Source: Aquilaria yunnanensis
Taxonomy: Eukaryota > Streptophyta > Magnoliopsida > Malvales > Thymelaeaceae
Direction of reading: 5' to 3'
NCBI GenBank assembly: GCA_039654915.1
Contig: CM077597.1
Span: forward strand, 75,022,001 to 75,086,000
DNA: 64,000 nucleotides
Position numbers and translations under genes: made by a program. The notes below the pieces were generated by a model that saw only the letters and a list, made by a program, of their open reading frames with translations, was not told where the DNA came from and ran no database searches. The first letter of the stretch is position 1. Every line of letters begins with the position of its first letter. This document shows positions 26,160 to 38,949 of this stretch, in pieces.

Positions 26160-26356
26160 TTAAAAGTTGAGAACAAAATTGAATTGGGTGAAGTAATTCT
26201 ATTCATATATAATGAGGCACATATACTGTGTCTACAAGTACAAGATCCTACAATTAAGCAATTAGCTGACTGTTAAACTAGGTTTATAAAGGAAACTAAA
26301 AATGTACAATATATTTCTTTCATAAATAAAAGATCTGATATAATATTTTCTCTACA
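26160..26356 (-). repeat. 5' LTR of the copia element
   Basis: 197 bp matching 17400-17597. The terminal TG on plus has mutated to TT at 26160-26161, while the other end (TCTACA) is intact and followed by TATTA. Confidence 0.8.
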
Positions 26357-26361
26357 TATTA

Positions 26362-26875
26362 TGGCTAAATATTCATAAAAGTATATTGGATCTGTTTAGG
26401 GAATTAAAATAGTTTAGGGGAATAAGTCAGAGGTAAAAATTTTTTTTTTTTATTTTTAACTACTCAAAAGAGTTGTGCAAGTGTATAAGGAAGAAATATA
26501 CTAGTATTACAAGTTCTTTTCTATAGCATGATGTAAGAGGTGGGGGGATTAGAGTTCAAACTCTAAACTTCCCTATATCCACCAACACTTTAACCATTAT
26601 GCCAATAGGGGTATAGGAAAGATAGTTGGAAGCAGAAATGTTAGAGTGACATTTGTGGCAACTATATACCAGATTGGGCAATAAAGAATATGAAGATGCT
26701 TTAAAGAGCTCTTGAGCAAAGTCAAATATGATGTGTGTTCGAGTTACGAGATAGTCTCATTGGCTTAAAAGAGTTGATAGGATATAGCTCACTTGTCCCC
26801 TAGGTATGCGTTGCTTATGTTATAAATGTTTTGATGCATAGTTAATGATATTTACCTTTCAACCAAAAAAAAAAA
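26362..26875 (+). mobile_element. Probable 3' end of the interrupted LINE with poly(A)
   Basis: Sequence continuing past the copia target site ends in TTTCAACC followed by a run of 11 A at 26865-26875, as expected for an L1 3' end on plus. It is interrupted by a SINE-like unit at 26440-26606. Linkage to the LINE at 14960-17394 is inferred from the shared copia TSD. Confidence 0.5.
26440..26606 (-). mobile_element. tRNA-derived SINE
   Basis: On minus, a head with an A-box-like TGGCATAATGG and a B-box-like AGTTTGAACTC about 35 bp apart is followed by about 100 bp of body and an A-rich tail (a T run at 26440-26451 on plus). This is the layout of a plant tRNA-related SINE with internal Pol III promoter. 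No clean TSD was found. Confidence 0.5.
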
Positions 26876-27493
26876 GAGTCTGACACAAAGAGAAAATATG
26901 ATAGCAATAACATGAAGAACTTACAATATGAAAAAGTAATAGATTTACATAAATTGGGTAAGAAGCATCATTACTCCCAAAATTTTATCATTCATTAGAT
27001 ATTAGTCCCTAACCTTATGTAAGCATAGAAACCCAATTTACAAAGTAGAAAAAAAATAAATAGTTTAAATGATCCATTAACTATTAGAAAATTAAACATA
27101 GTTGGAGTTTATAGGAAAATAATTACTGAACAGTTTAATTTGGAATTTACAAAGTTGATTTTAGATAGTTTGTGAGAGTTAGCAAATGTAAATTGTTCAG
27201 TAGCTGTCTTTCAATAAATTCAAATTATTTCACAATTATTGGGCAATTTAAACAATGCATTTTTCTTCTCCGACTCTCTATAAACAGAATTTTTGTGTCT
27301 GCCTAAGACTAAGGGCCAATATATTATGAATTGTTAGAGAGTTTGAGACTAATTTTCTATGGAATGAAGATTGAGGACAAATTTGGAGTAACAGTTAAAG
27401 ATTTTAGCCCGATGGTGCTATTTAACCTACAAAAATTATACAAAAAAGCTTGATGACTTTTGAATGTACTTCTCGTTTCTTTTACCAACAAGA
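26876..27493. other. Spacer, nothing recognised
   Basis: AT-rich sequence of about 620 bp with no supported gene or repeat boundary. Confidence 0.4.
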
Positions 27494-27830
27494 GGGTAAA
27501 ATTCATTCATGATACCTTAGCTTTAACACTAATCCTAAAGTGGTCACCTTCCTTAACTTATGTCATTATAAAGTCCGTTAACTCATAACATGCATCCCAC
27601 CCGAGTCCCTTTTATCAATTTCTTCATTATCTTTGACATAACTTGGTGATGTGGTATCTTCTGAGCCAATGTGGCAGTCCAAAACACCACGTAGCCTCAT
27701 TTTCTATAACAACAAACGAGTATAATAAAGGAATTAAAAACTATATGCTAAAATTGACACAAAGACATAATATTAAGGATTTAAAACAATGATTAGCCCA
27801 AATTTATCTTATTTCCCAAATCATCTATGC
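27494..27830 (+). mobile_element. Relic MULE terminus related to the Pack-MULE TIR
   Basis: It starts GGGTAAAATTCATTCATG and follows the Pack-MULE left TIR in layout for about 330 bp, including the AATCCTAA-AGTGGTC phrase, the CACCACGTAG region and the TTGACACAA stretch. No matching opposite end was found nearby, so it is an orphan or truncated end. Confidence 0.55.
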
Positions 27831-27879
27831 TAAAATCTATCACACTAGGATGAACACATTCTCAAATAGGCAATAAGAA

Positions 27880-30800
27880 ATATGAAAATTAGATTGAAAA
27901 AATCAATCTCTATACAAAAAGCAGCAATATAACAAAACAGAGTGTTCAATCATAAACCAATCCTAACCAAGTTGATCAACAACATAAAAGCATAAAAAAA
28001 GCCTTAAAAAATCATTGAATCACCTTTATTGGGTAAGACAAATAACGCAAACCCAGAAAGGATGAAGCATTATTGTAAGAAAACCTTAAACTTCTAAGGG
28101 ACTTGGGAGGCCCAAATAGATTTCAGGATGGTAGAGAATTTTGGATGTGTGGAGCAACGTAAAAAATTGCCTTTTGAATTTAACAGAACAACTTATTTTT
28201 TTTGGAGTTCCAGGTTGTATCCTTGCTTAATAGAAAAGGCCTCCTTGCTTAATAATAAAACACCCCTGATGCATTACCAAGCCAAGAGATAAATCTTAGG
28301 AATTCAAAATGGGAGGAGGAGTGCTGTTTAATAGAAGGTTAATAATCTGCTCAGGGAAAAGGAAGTGGAGCATAGAACAATTCCAACAACAGTGAAAACA
28401 AACAAATGAGTTACTGAAATACATGTTAGCCAAGTATTCTCCTCAACCCTAATAGTAGAACCATCCCCCATAGACCATTAAATGTTGTCAAATAGTAAAT
28501 CTTTGCCATATAAGAGACTTCACTAGATGGGAGAGATGTTCCCAGAAAGCTTTTAATGCCCAAACAGAATGAGAACTTCCATGTTTAGTGGTGAGAACCA
28601 AATATACAAAAGTATTGCTACCTCACATAATAATTTGCCAAAATAATTTTACAAGTAAGATCTGGGTAAAGAATCTTAAATCTTTGATCATAAGCCTACC
28701 TAGGCCTTTTAGAAGATACAAGATGCCTTGGTGCCTCAAATGAAGACCTTTTTTGTCACGGTTCTCAGCTACTCGAATTGAATGAATTGCTTAGATAGGT
28801 TGTCCATTAAAGTCAATAGGACATTAAATAATGACATTACATAAATAGGATTAATTGATGACAAAGTTGATTGGATAAGCGTAAGATGCTTGGTAGTGCT
28901 TAGAAGATTCCATTTCTAGCTAGCTAGATGCGTTGGGCTTTATCAGCAAGAAACTAAAATGAAGATCAATGAGACAAATCCTGTGAAAAGAGAAGAGTTA
29001 AATAAGTATAAACACCATTACCATTTGAAAAATGACAAGATTTAAAGACTATTATCTCAAGCAATTCTTATAACATTATGACTGAATAACTATTTGCATT
29101 TCTAAAAATTGATATATTGCCCTTCGCTATGGCATAATCATGAAGAGTCTGGCTAAGAGCCTAAAAAGGCATTGGCATTGGTTGGAAACATACAATGTAC
29201 TTATCAACAAAGAAAAAATGGCTAATTTTTAGGTTATGCTACTCGCTTTAAGGCCATGGATAATCCCTATGGATTGAAGCTTTAAAATCTTACTGGAAAA
29301 TGTTTCAACACCTAAGATAAAGATGTAGAAGGATAGTGGATCAACTAAAAAATACCTATAGATAGGGAAAACCACTTAGTAAAACAACCATTGAAACACA
29401 CTACATAATCAAAAGGACCCATTTATCTAGAAATTACATGGCATAGAGAACTTTTTCAGTAAATCTCCATTAAAGCCTATTGTATGCTTTCTAAATAACA
29501 AACTTTAGGATTGTTTTGGAGCCACACTGACCAGTAGTAGGTGATAGATGTGAAACTTCATGCAAAAGTTCATGGACAACAATAATGACATCCTAGATGT
29601 TGAGGCCCAGGATGAAAGCATTTTGGAAGGGGGAAACCAAGATGTCCAAAATCTATTTTAACAAGCTAACCATAGCTTTGACAGTGACTTTATATAAATC
29701 AATACATAAACTAGTGGGCTAAAAATCATCAACCATCTAATTCTTGTTCATCTTAGGTAAGGGTGTAACAAAAGTTTGGTTAACCTGCTTAAGGACAAAA
29801 CAACTAGTTGAAAAGAATAGAGCCACATCTACAACCATTATTGAGAAAAGATAGAGCCTCATTTACCTTAAAAATATTTGAACACAATATGTCATGGCAC
29901 AAACCACGATCCTCTAAGTAAGGGTTGAAATGATTATAAAAAGATGACTATATGTGATTATGAATGTCTGCTTCTTTGTACAGCCACTGATTGTCATTAA
30001 CTTGAAAGGCAAAAATCCTAGCTCTCATGTGATTATTCTTTGTATCATGGTAGAAGAAACACGCATTAGAAGTCCCAAATGTGGACCGTTTTATTCTAGA
30101 TTTTTAGGCGTAATTGCTTTCTTCAGCAGCCAAAAAGAAGTACTCCCTCCGTCCCATAATAGATGAAACGTTTCTCTGGGCATGAAGATTAAGGCATATG
30201 TAATTTATGTTATTTTTTTCAATTTTACCCATGGAACTAAAATTATTTTTTTTTTGATTTTGTGTAGTAAGAGTTTAAATAATGATTAAAAAATATATTC
30301 TTTTTTTAGGTTTTGTGCAGTGATAGATTAAGTGAAGATTAAAAAAAATTTTATTGGGTTTTGTGTGGTTAGAGTTTAAATGAGGGTAAAAGGGTAAGTT
30401 GATTGTTTAAAATTTTCCAAAAGAGGAAACATTTCAACCTTTTTGGGACATCCGAAAAAGGAATACGTTTTATCTAAATTAGGACGGAAGGAGTATATTT
30501 TTTTAAAAGCTCTTGTAGAATTGCCTGATGACCTAAAAATTTTGGAAGCTGTTGGATTTCCTAAAGCTTATGATTAATATTATGGATTTGTTGAGGAACA
30601 ATGCCCATACACAATTTATTCCACTGACGAAGAGCTAGGACAATCAAATTGCACTTTGTAGTAACCTAAAGAATAAGATAACCATGAACTACAATATTCC
30701 AATTAGCCTTCACAGTATTTCCATACTAGGCATAGTGGTGCCATAGGGCCTTAAGTTGTTGAGGGCGATAGGAAAGGGCAATTTAGGTTGCAGTCCAATA

Positions 30801-31340
30801 GTTGAGGAGCATGGTCAGAATATTGAATACCAAGGTTGGCATGGATCATGTCAGGAACAAAGTTTAACCAATCTGAATTTGCATAAACTTTATCCAAGAC
30901 TTCCAAAACCACATATCTCATTGTTGAAAATTCGACCATGTAAAATAGGGACTTTTATAAGGAAGCTCAATTAGAGTTAGTTATGGTTTTTTCCCCATTT
31001 TCTTTAATTTAGACAAAACTAGGTTAAAATGCCAAAATCAAAAGGAACATCCCTCGATACACAGAAATAACTTGCATTAAATTAGTTTAAGTTTGGCTTC
31101 AAAACTAAACCTTAGAGTGGCCATACACATAGCCAAGATGCCATTGGGGGCCTAACTCATCCCAGATAAAGAAAAATAAGATGGTGGCTACTAAACAAAA
31201 GTTGACAATTATATATAGACAATTGCTACCATAAACCCCTATTCCCCTCCCCCAAAGCATTAATACAACATGGTTTAAAAACCATACACTTCTTAATGAT
31301 ATAGTTATAGCACTAACATCTAACTTTGTTTCCATAATAA
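27880..31340 (-). pseudogene. L1-type LINE ORF2 (endonuclease / reverse transcriptase), decayed
   Basis: Minus-strand blocks in correct L1 ORF2 order run right to left. An endonuclease start, METKLDVSAI with a GYVYG end, lies at 31105-31335. An endonuclease C-part with NSDWLNFVPD and SDHAP lies at 30751-30939. Reverse transcriptase EKVLYAM / KWVLLIM and SRILK-type remnants lie at 29300-29500. The LGRLMIKDLRFF region and zinc-binding RT tail lie at 28000-28740. Many stops and frameshifts are present. A Stowaway MITE interrupts it at 30143-30493. ORF1 lies immediately upstream. Confidence 0.78.
30143..30493. mobile_element. Stowaway-type MITE (Tc1/mariner), 351 bp
   Basis: CTCCCTCCGTCCCA on the left and GGACGGAAGGAG on the right form the canonical plant Stowaway termini, flanked by TA at 30141-30142 and 30494-30495. 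The interior is AT-rich and non-coding. It is inserted in the LINE ORF2 region. Confidence 0.92.
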
Positions 31341-31899
31341 GTAAAAGATTAGATCTAATGACTCCAAATCAAGGATTGAAGATGGTGAACTAGCGCTGCT
31401 CGGCCCAAGCCCCAATTATTAAAGTTGATATCTTTATGGTGACACGCGAGTATATTGAGGTACAAAACTAGAAAAAGCCTATGATAGATTGGAAGTAAGA
31501 CCTACCACACTGCCCTGGGAGTTGAGGAAAACTAGTTAAGTACACAAGAACTCATGATCCTCAGGCACCTGAGCTATAAGAAAGAGATGGGTTAGTAAAC
31601 AAAAACTATGAAAACCATGGAGGGATGAACCTTGTATGCTTTGCTGATGCCAAGTTCTGTGGATCCAAAGATTTAGCCTTATGAAAATATTTTAAGCTAT
31701 TGGGATAATTCACAAGTAGTTCCATTCCCGTTTAAAGTCTAGGAAAGTGGAGCAAATCCGGTTCTTATCTCAATTATGAGGACAGTCATTCTCACGATCT
31801 TTGTATTTTGAATAATATTATTGCATATTAAAATATAAGAAGATTAGATATTCCACATCTGGAATAAGTTGGTCGTACAAATTAGAATTTGGATGAGAT

Positions 31900-33360
31900 A
31901 AATAATGAAGGAAGGCTAATGCCATGACCCATTTCCCTATAAATTTATGATGTGGGCGACCATGGAGACATTTGTGCGACAAAACATAAGAATAAGAGAG
32001 TGAGCTCTTTGGTTTATGGTGGGAGCATGCTTTTGCTTGGCTTGTAGAAAATAAAAAATGGCCTCTAGCACTTTTAGAGATTAGAAGAATTAGAGGAATG
32101 ATGTGCGATGTTATAGGCCTTAAGTTCCTTTAGGAATATTTTAGTGGCAAAAGTGTCCATTGATAAGTTATCCATTTTTTGTGGTTTTTCTGGCAGCTAC
32201 AAGCCCAAACCTTGTTCATCTTGCCCCAAATTATCCTTAGCCACGTTTGTTATCTCCTTTTGATCAAAGTCCAAGTTTGCTGCCATATCAACCATCTAAG
32301 CATCAGCTTCATATTGGTTTTCTACAGTAAGATAGGCAAAATTGTCTAGAAAACCTTACCCTTCTGGTTGGTGTGGTTTTAGATTCAAAGGATTGATCAG
32401 AGCCATAACTTCTTGAAGAATTCACTAATCGGGTATGCCATCAGATGAGGATTGGTAGTGTAAGATCTCATCATCAAGTTCACCAATGTGATGGGGTAAA
32501 TGCTTGCATGGCCATAACATGGCGATGAAATAAAGTACATTCTAGCACCCTAAATGCACACAAATCATCCAAAAATAGTGGTCCTAAATGATCTTACTTG
32601 ATATTGCCAAGATTAGAGAACTACATCCACCATACTCAGTTTTAAAAAGCCTGGAAAACCTTGAACAACATCTTTGTGCAATGGGTATAAGAATAACCTA
32701 TACAACCATAGACTTAGCAGATTTTGAAAACCATTTCATATTTGAATTGAATCTAATACTCAAGACCATCATCTATATGAAGAAAGAAACAAGGAATAAG
32801 AAGCCTTATTACCTGGTTCATAGTTTGGAATTGAAGATACTGCCATCGACAGGGTTTACCATTATGAATGTCTAAGTCAACAATTGGACCAACATGTCCC
32901 ACAATGCCTTTTGCAACCACTTTGTTTAGATACATAAATGACAGGTTATGGACTTTTATCCAACTAAGAATGAGTTAAACTTATGAGCTTGCAAAGATAG
33001 GTTGGTTTGAACACATTGGGCGAGTATCAATGTGTTTTCCATGATCCACGATAACATGCTTTCCATGGTGAGTAGGTAACACCATGTTGCAAACTAAATA
33101 AGTAAACGGCTCTGGCTAAAGGCACTAATCACTTGAGTCGGAACGCTAAGTTACCATGCATAACGAATGTGGGTATGGAGAAATTGGGGCCATAAGCTTG
33201 ATGATGGGAGGAACATCAGAGTAACTCCCTGGGCATTTTTAGGAGGTCATCCTTCACAGGAAAAGGTACACTTTAAATTAGGAGAACATTAGAAGGAAAT
33301 GAACCCATGGAGTAGAGAGTGGAGGATGGTTTTCATACTTTCATTAGATGATGGAATAAA
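31900..33360 (-). pseudogene. L1-type LINE ORF1 (DUF4283 / CCHC), decayed
   Basis: The open piece at 32753-32935 and its continuation read a DUF4283-zinc-knuckle pattern. A basic RLLIPCFFLHIDDGLEY segment is followed, after one stop, by IQFKYE and CQVYGCIGYSYTHC, the CCHC knuckle region of plant L1 ORF1 proteins. It lies directly upstream of ORF2 on the same strand, which fits a near full-length, dead L1. Confidence 0.65.
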
Positions 33361-33369
33361 GGTTGGTTT

Positions 33370-35160
33370 TGTCTTTTTTTTTGTAATCAAAAATAGAATA
33401 AACAAAAATTAAGAGAGCAAAGAAGCAACAAGTTGATAAGTGATATAGACTTTTTGTCTGGGTATGACCACCATTGAACAGTGTTGTAGAGATCCAAGTA
33501 ATTAAATGATTTGGCAGACCATTTGCTGGACAAATACCTGGATCAAAGGTACCCAATAAAGCTTGCAAAACCGGAGAACAATCTATTAACAAAGTTACTA
33601 AAGTAAGGTGTTAGTCCAATGTAAGTGAAGAGGCCCTATGGACTACAAAAAATTTAGCCTTAAATATAGATTCATAATGATATAGGATAATGCCTTGGCA
33701 TTGATGAGGAAGGCCATTATTTTCCATCCAAATCCATGCGGTAGCTCCTAACATAGATGTTATATGCTAAGCACCATAAGTGATGAGAATATCACGCCGA
33801 CATAAGGGGTATAAATTTCAGTCACATCCCAAACATAAAACAAAGGAGGTGAAGGGTTATACAGGTCTAGCTATAACTTCTGTTAGAGATCCCTAGCCAT
33901 AGAGAGCTAGTCAATCTGGTCATTCCTCCTAATAATCAATGATGGAGCATGGAAAATTGTATTTCAGAATGTACATTCATTATGACTAATCCAAATTATC
34001 TAGAACATTGAACTCAAAAATTGAAACAAAATTGGTGAGTGGTTTTGCATATTACTCAAAAGCGTTATGAGTCATTCCTTAAAGGATGAGTATAAAGTAG
34101 GAGAAATATGGGAGAAAAAGTTCCCCCCGAATATCCTTCAAACCTAGATAATCCCAAAAGAGATGGAACATCATTTCTGATGGGGAATGATAGTGAGGAT
34201 AATGAAGATCAATCAAGCCACCATGGCTAGCAAGGTTCTCCACCATTGGTAAAGCTCTCGATAAACAATTCCACAAAAATATCTTAAACTTTTGGGGAAG
34301 GCTAGAGGCCTAAACAAATTTGACAATTTTTTGTAAATTTAGGATGTGGGAAGTACTGTAAATAATTACCTATAGGATTTAAAAGAGCTATAGACTTCTT
34401 TCAAAGTTCAAGATTGTATAGTTGCTTGGTAGAGAAAGAACCTGAAGAATTTCCAAGCTAGTACACAAAGTCCCAAGAAGCCATGTTTATGGAGGGGATA
34501 ATGTTTGATATAAGATTAGCAACATGCCTAGGAAAAAATTCTGAATTCAAGAAAGGTTCCACCATCTCCCCTTATTTTTATAGAAACTTGAAACTTAGAT
34601 ATTGGGATCCTCAAACACATTCCCTGCAAGTGTAGATTGATGAGCTAAAGAAATACCAGGAATCCAAGCATCTACCCAAACCCTGATTGTAGAACTGTCT
34701 CCCACAAACCATTGAACATGATTCTAGGGAAAGAGTTCTGCCATAGAGAAGACTTTGCCATATAGCAGATTTATTCCCTAGGTGCTTGGTTGTCCAAATC
34801 GAGTGAAAATGTTTATATTTGGCCAAAAGAACCTTATAAACTAGAGTGACAATACTACCTGTAAAAATTCACCAAAAAGTTTTATCAAGTAAAATTTAAT
34901 TAAACAAATACAAGTATTTACTTCCAAGCCCTTCTAGACCTTTTGGTAGATGTAGAGCCCTTGATGATACATGTGCAGACCATGTCGATCCTAAGACCCT
35001 AACCACCAAAATCTAATAAATTGTTTTGACATATTGTTAGATAGTGTCGTAGGCACTTTCAATAATGACTTCACATAGATAAGGATGGAAGATAAGGTTG
35101 AATAGATAAGCATGAGATGCCCAGCTAGGTTCAATAAATTGCATTTACAATTGGCCAGAT
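33370..35160 (-). pseudogene. Second L1-type LINE, 5'-truncated
   Basis: The minus strand carries the RT C-terminal region (34950-34300), a zf-RVT part with RALPMVENLASHGG and HLFWDYLG (34079-34276), and an RNase H-like tail near 33344-33592. It ends in an A-rich tail (T run at 33371-33382 on plus). Several stretches parallel the first LINE at 28000-28900, so the two belong to related families. It is 5'-truncated as usual for LINEs. Confidence 0.68.
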
Positions 35161-35289
35161 GCTAACTTTTCTTCATCTTTCCCTTACTCATAAATGCAAA
35201 ATCTCATTCATAAGATAACATATATACAGAAGCATAAGATAACAAAAAATCTCATAAATGTGATAACATATATATAGGAGCATTTAACT

Positions 35290-35470
35290 TAAGAAAAAGC
35301 AAATTAATAAAAGAAAATGTGATATAGTCTTGGCATTTTTTTCCCAAACAAGTGATATTTTTCCATAAAAAGTGATAATGTTTAGTAAAAAGCACCAATA
35401 TATTTGAAAAAATGTCTATTAGGTTAAAAAGGTGATGTAGTTAGTACAAAAGCATTTTTTCTATAAGAGT
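35290..35470 (+). repeat. A-rich ~20-bp motif array, block 1
   Basis: Successive units begin with AAAAAG or AAAAG followed by YGAY-like cores: AAAAAGTGATAATG, AAAAAGCACCAATA, AAAAAATGTCTATT, AAAAAGGTGATGTAG, spaced 19-22 bp. It directly precedes the MULE transposase region. Confidence 0.5.
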
Positions 35471-35739
35471 AGTTTGTCATTTAATCTTGAATAAAGTATT
35501 TATTGTTGTTTAAAAACATTGTTCTTGGTATATTTATGATACATGTTACACCACAGGTGGGATAAATATACATCACAACTGAAATCAGTGGGGAGTGGCC
35601 GTATGGAGATGAAGAAATGCATGAAAATAGCACATGGCAAATGAAAGGAATATCAAGCTAAGTGGGAGTAAGAATAAGTAGTGGAAGTGGTGAGATTTCT
35701 TCGTAGAAGGTTCAGTGTGATGATGATAAGAATGTCACA

Positions 35740-38235
35740 TAGCAGTGTGATGATGATGAAAATGTGGAGTGTGACGATGAAATTGGTTTGAATCAGAAAT
35801 CACATGAGGAGATAGATGAAATGACAGTAGGAAATGTTTGGGATTTAATCTTTGTGGAGATAAATAAACTGGTTACACAGTAGGAGATAATAGATTTTCA
35901 TGAGATAGAATTTGAATCCATTGAAGCGGCAAAGTAATTCTATAATAGATATGGATGTGTGATAAGGTTTTCCAAAAGAAAGAAAGATATCAAATTTGGT
36001 TAGGAGGGCATTGTATATCATTGTAGATGCATTTATGGGAATGAGGGACACAATATACCAAAATTACAACCATCACATAAAGTAAGATAATCTAGGAAGG
36101 TGAGTAGATGTGGTTGTACAACATCATTTTCGGTTAACTATAATCGATTGTCAGAAAAATATGTAGTGAAAGAGTTCAACACCAAGCACAACCATAGCCT
36201 TGTCGAACAACAAGAAATTTATATTTGCTGATCTCATTGGCACATAAATGTAGCAGATAAAGAGCAAACCAAAAAAATGAGAAAGGTTGGTGTGAAGACA
36301 AGTCAAATAATAGATTACATGGTCCAAGTTGCTAAAGGATATGGGAAGGTGGGGTTCACTATAAAAGATCCATACAACTATGTTGATAGCAACAAGAAAT
36401 AGCAAATTTTGAGATAGTGATGCAGAGACTACAATTGCATACTCAACGTGCCATGCAAGTCGAGATCCTAAGTTTTATTGTCAGTATGCAGTTAATAAGG
36501 AAAATAGGCTGAAGTATATAATCTGGGCTGATAGTGCAATGTGCATGGACTATGCATGCTTTGGTGATGTTGTTAGATTTGATGTGACATTCAATATGAA
36601 TGAATACAGGATGCTCTATGTTGTGTCTATAAGTGTTAATCACCATCATAATACCACTATTTTTGGAATGTGCACTTGTATCTGATTAGTCTAAGAAAGG
36701 TTTTATATGGCTACTAAAAAGGTTCTTAGATTATGTGGGAGGAAAGACACCTAGAGTAGTTATTACTGATGGTGACATGGCAATGAGACAAGCTATCAAT
36801 AAAGTGTTTCCAGGTGCAAAATACCACTTGTGCTCTTGGCATTTACAAGGCAATTATAAGAAGAATGTGAAGGTTAATGGGTTTGGAGATCTTTTTGCAA
36901 GGATGATAAATGGTGTCGATGATGTGGAGGAGTTTGAGAAGTAATGGGTAAGTACAATTGTCATGTTCAAGTTTGAGGACAATGAATGGGTACAAGAAAC
37001 ATATGAAAGGCATGAAATATGGGCAATTTCATATTTGAAACAATTTTTTTTGCGAGGCAGACAAGTAACCAGAGATTAGAAGGAATGCAATCTTATCAGG
37101 AAGATTACATGAGATAGGTTGATATAGCATCAGGAAGATTACATGAGATTAATGTACTTAATAATTTTAAGAACAGACATACAATCCTCAATTGACTACA
37201 AATCTTAGGATGCTTGAGATTTATGCCACGGAAGTGTACATCCCATCAATGTTCCAAAAAGTGTATGGGGAGATAATTGAATAGGCAAATTATTCTGCAG
37301 TTCTACATTGTGTAAATGACAATGAAAAAATTTATTGTGGTTGTTGATATGGGAGCTTGGCATGAGCATGAGTGGTTCGCCATTTCGTGGAAAGAGAAAT
37401 ATAGGAATGTTCTTACAAAGAGCCAACTTACAAGGGTAAAATTTGCATACAGTTTTTGTTGCGTTTGGTTAAATTATATATGTCTTAAAAAGTCTTCCAT
37501 TTTAATTATGCCAATTTTGTAGGAATTCCATGATGACACATGTTCTTAGTGCTCAGGTTGGGAAATGCAAGGAGGATTCTAGAGAGGTTGATTATGAAAG
37601 GGTGGACAAAGGATGCAAAGAAACTAGTGCAAAACTTAGGTGGTGTAAAATCTGATTATGATATGCAATAGGTGTATAGTGCAAGAAAGGGACAGCTAAC
37701 CACCATGAGTAGCAAAATTTTTTACCTTGTAGCTAGATGTGATGTAAAGGGGTATAATGAAGTAAAAAGGAACTAAGTAGGTTAGCTATCCAAGCTAAAT
37801 AGTTGTACCAAAAGAGGTTAGAAGGGGTGTTCTATCTGGATAATGAGGCTACAAATTTTAACTCAATGATGGTTCAAAATCCAATGGTGATTAATGGGAA
37901 GAGATGTAAGAGGAGTAAATTGAACATATTTCAAAGGCAGGTGAAGTGTAAAAGATATGGCTCAACTGATCACATAACACATGTGTGCATGAATCAATCC
38001 AAAGTTGAAAAGGAAATTCCTGCAAAGGGTTATAGTAAAAAGGATGTTTCCTATCATACTCAACTCCTAGCTGCTAGTTTGAGCATGGATGACCATGTAT
38101 GTGATAGCCAATCAAGCTTTTTAGTTTTTACAATTGGGCCCAATTTTGAAAGAATTCCAACAAATTCATTAACAAACTCTAAAGACACTGTCTACATGTC
38201 ACATTCCATGCAAGAAAATGATATGTCATTCTAGA
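35740..38235 (+). pseudogene. MULE transposase (MURA / FAR1-like), decayed
   Basis: Blocks follow the FAR1/MURA order on plus. A FAR1-type DNA-binding region has FESIEAAK and FYNRYGCVIRFSKRK near 35900, YHCRC and KHNHSL near 36020-36200, and GKVGFTIKDPYNY near 36340. The MULE catalytic core has DVTFNMNEYRMLYVVS near 36580, then an open piece at 36735-36944 with PRVVITDGDMAMRQAI and a HLCSWH motif. A zinc-knuckle-like tail lies at 37803-38234. Conserved D residues and the C-x2-H transposase motif survive in the core, but stops and frameshifts occur throughout, and the SWIM zinc finger near 37500 is not intact. Confidence 0.82.
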
Positions 38236-38459
38236 GCTTATTGAAATCTCAGCTTATGGGTTGAAGCTTTGACATAGGAGGCAGTGTTATATGCAAGCAA
38301 CAGGAGGCATAATCTTCTGGCGAGTATTAAGTGAATAATCGAGGTGTTAGGGTAATTTAAGAAATTGATTTCATAGTTGAAGGATTTACTTTAGATATGG
38401 TATGTATTGAGTGGGTGAGTTAGTAATGGAATGAATAATTTTCTCAAGATAGCAATTTT

Positions 38460-38710
38460 AATTATAAAATGGTGATTTCATTGAACAAAAGACAACAAAG
38501 GGCAAAAAAAATGATAATTGAAGCAAACTAGCAACAAATGTCACACAAAAGTGATAAAGGTTAAGGTTACAAAAAGTGTTAGAATTTACAGAAAGGTGTT
38601 TAGGGTTAAAAAAAGGCAATTAAAATTTTAAAAAGTCTATTAATTTTCAATAAAGGTGACTTTGCTTTAGAAAAAGGTATAGGTTTAATTTTAATTTGTT
38701 TTGTAAGCCA
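38460..38710 (+). repeat. A-rich ~20-bp motif array, block 2
   Basis: This is the same degenerate motif as block 1: AAAAGTGATAAAGG, AAAAAGTGTTAGAA, AAAGGTGTTTAG, AAAAAGTCTATTAA, AAAGGTGACTTTG. It follows the 3' end of the transposase remnant. Confidence 0.5.
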
Positions 38711-38949
38711 TGTCCAAATGAAACCAAAATAAAGTCTAGAAAGTTTGCAGATAAGTTCTTTAGGCTAACATAATTTAAACAAAGTCTAGAAAGTCTCTAA
38801 TGTCTTAAGCATCCAACATAGCAATTAACCTAGTGACAAAATGAATTGTTTGATCCCTTATACATCTTTTTTTCATTCCCCTCTTAGTTGGTGTTGGTTT
38901 ATCTTCCATTTGCTTAATACGGTTCTCAAAGCGGTTCATCTATTGTGGA

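Larger units (their letters stand above)
17400..26356 (-). mobile_element. Ty1/copia retrotransposon, nested and decayed
   Basis: Short LTRs of about 198 bp lie at 17400-17597 and 26160-26356. Flanking TATTA at 17395-17399 and 26357-26361 is a 5-bp TSD. The PBS complementary to initiator tRNA-Met lies directly inside the right LTR, so transcription runs on minus. Coding remains in order are gag, protease/integrase spacer and reverse transcriptase. Subtracting two nested insertions (2713 and 1276 bp with their duplications) leaves about 4.95 kb, normal for a short-LTR copia element (Ale/Retrofit size). It is inserted into an L1 LINE. Confidence 0.88.
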
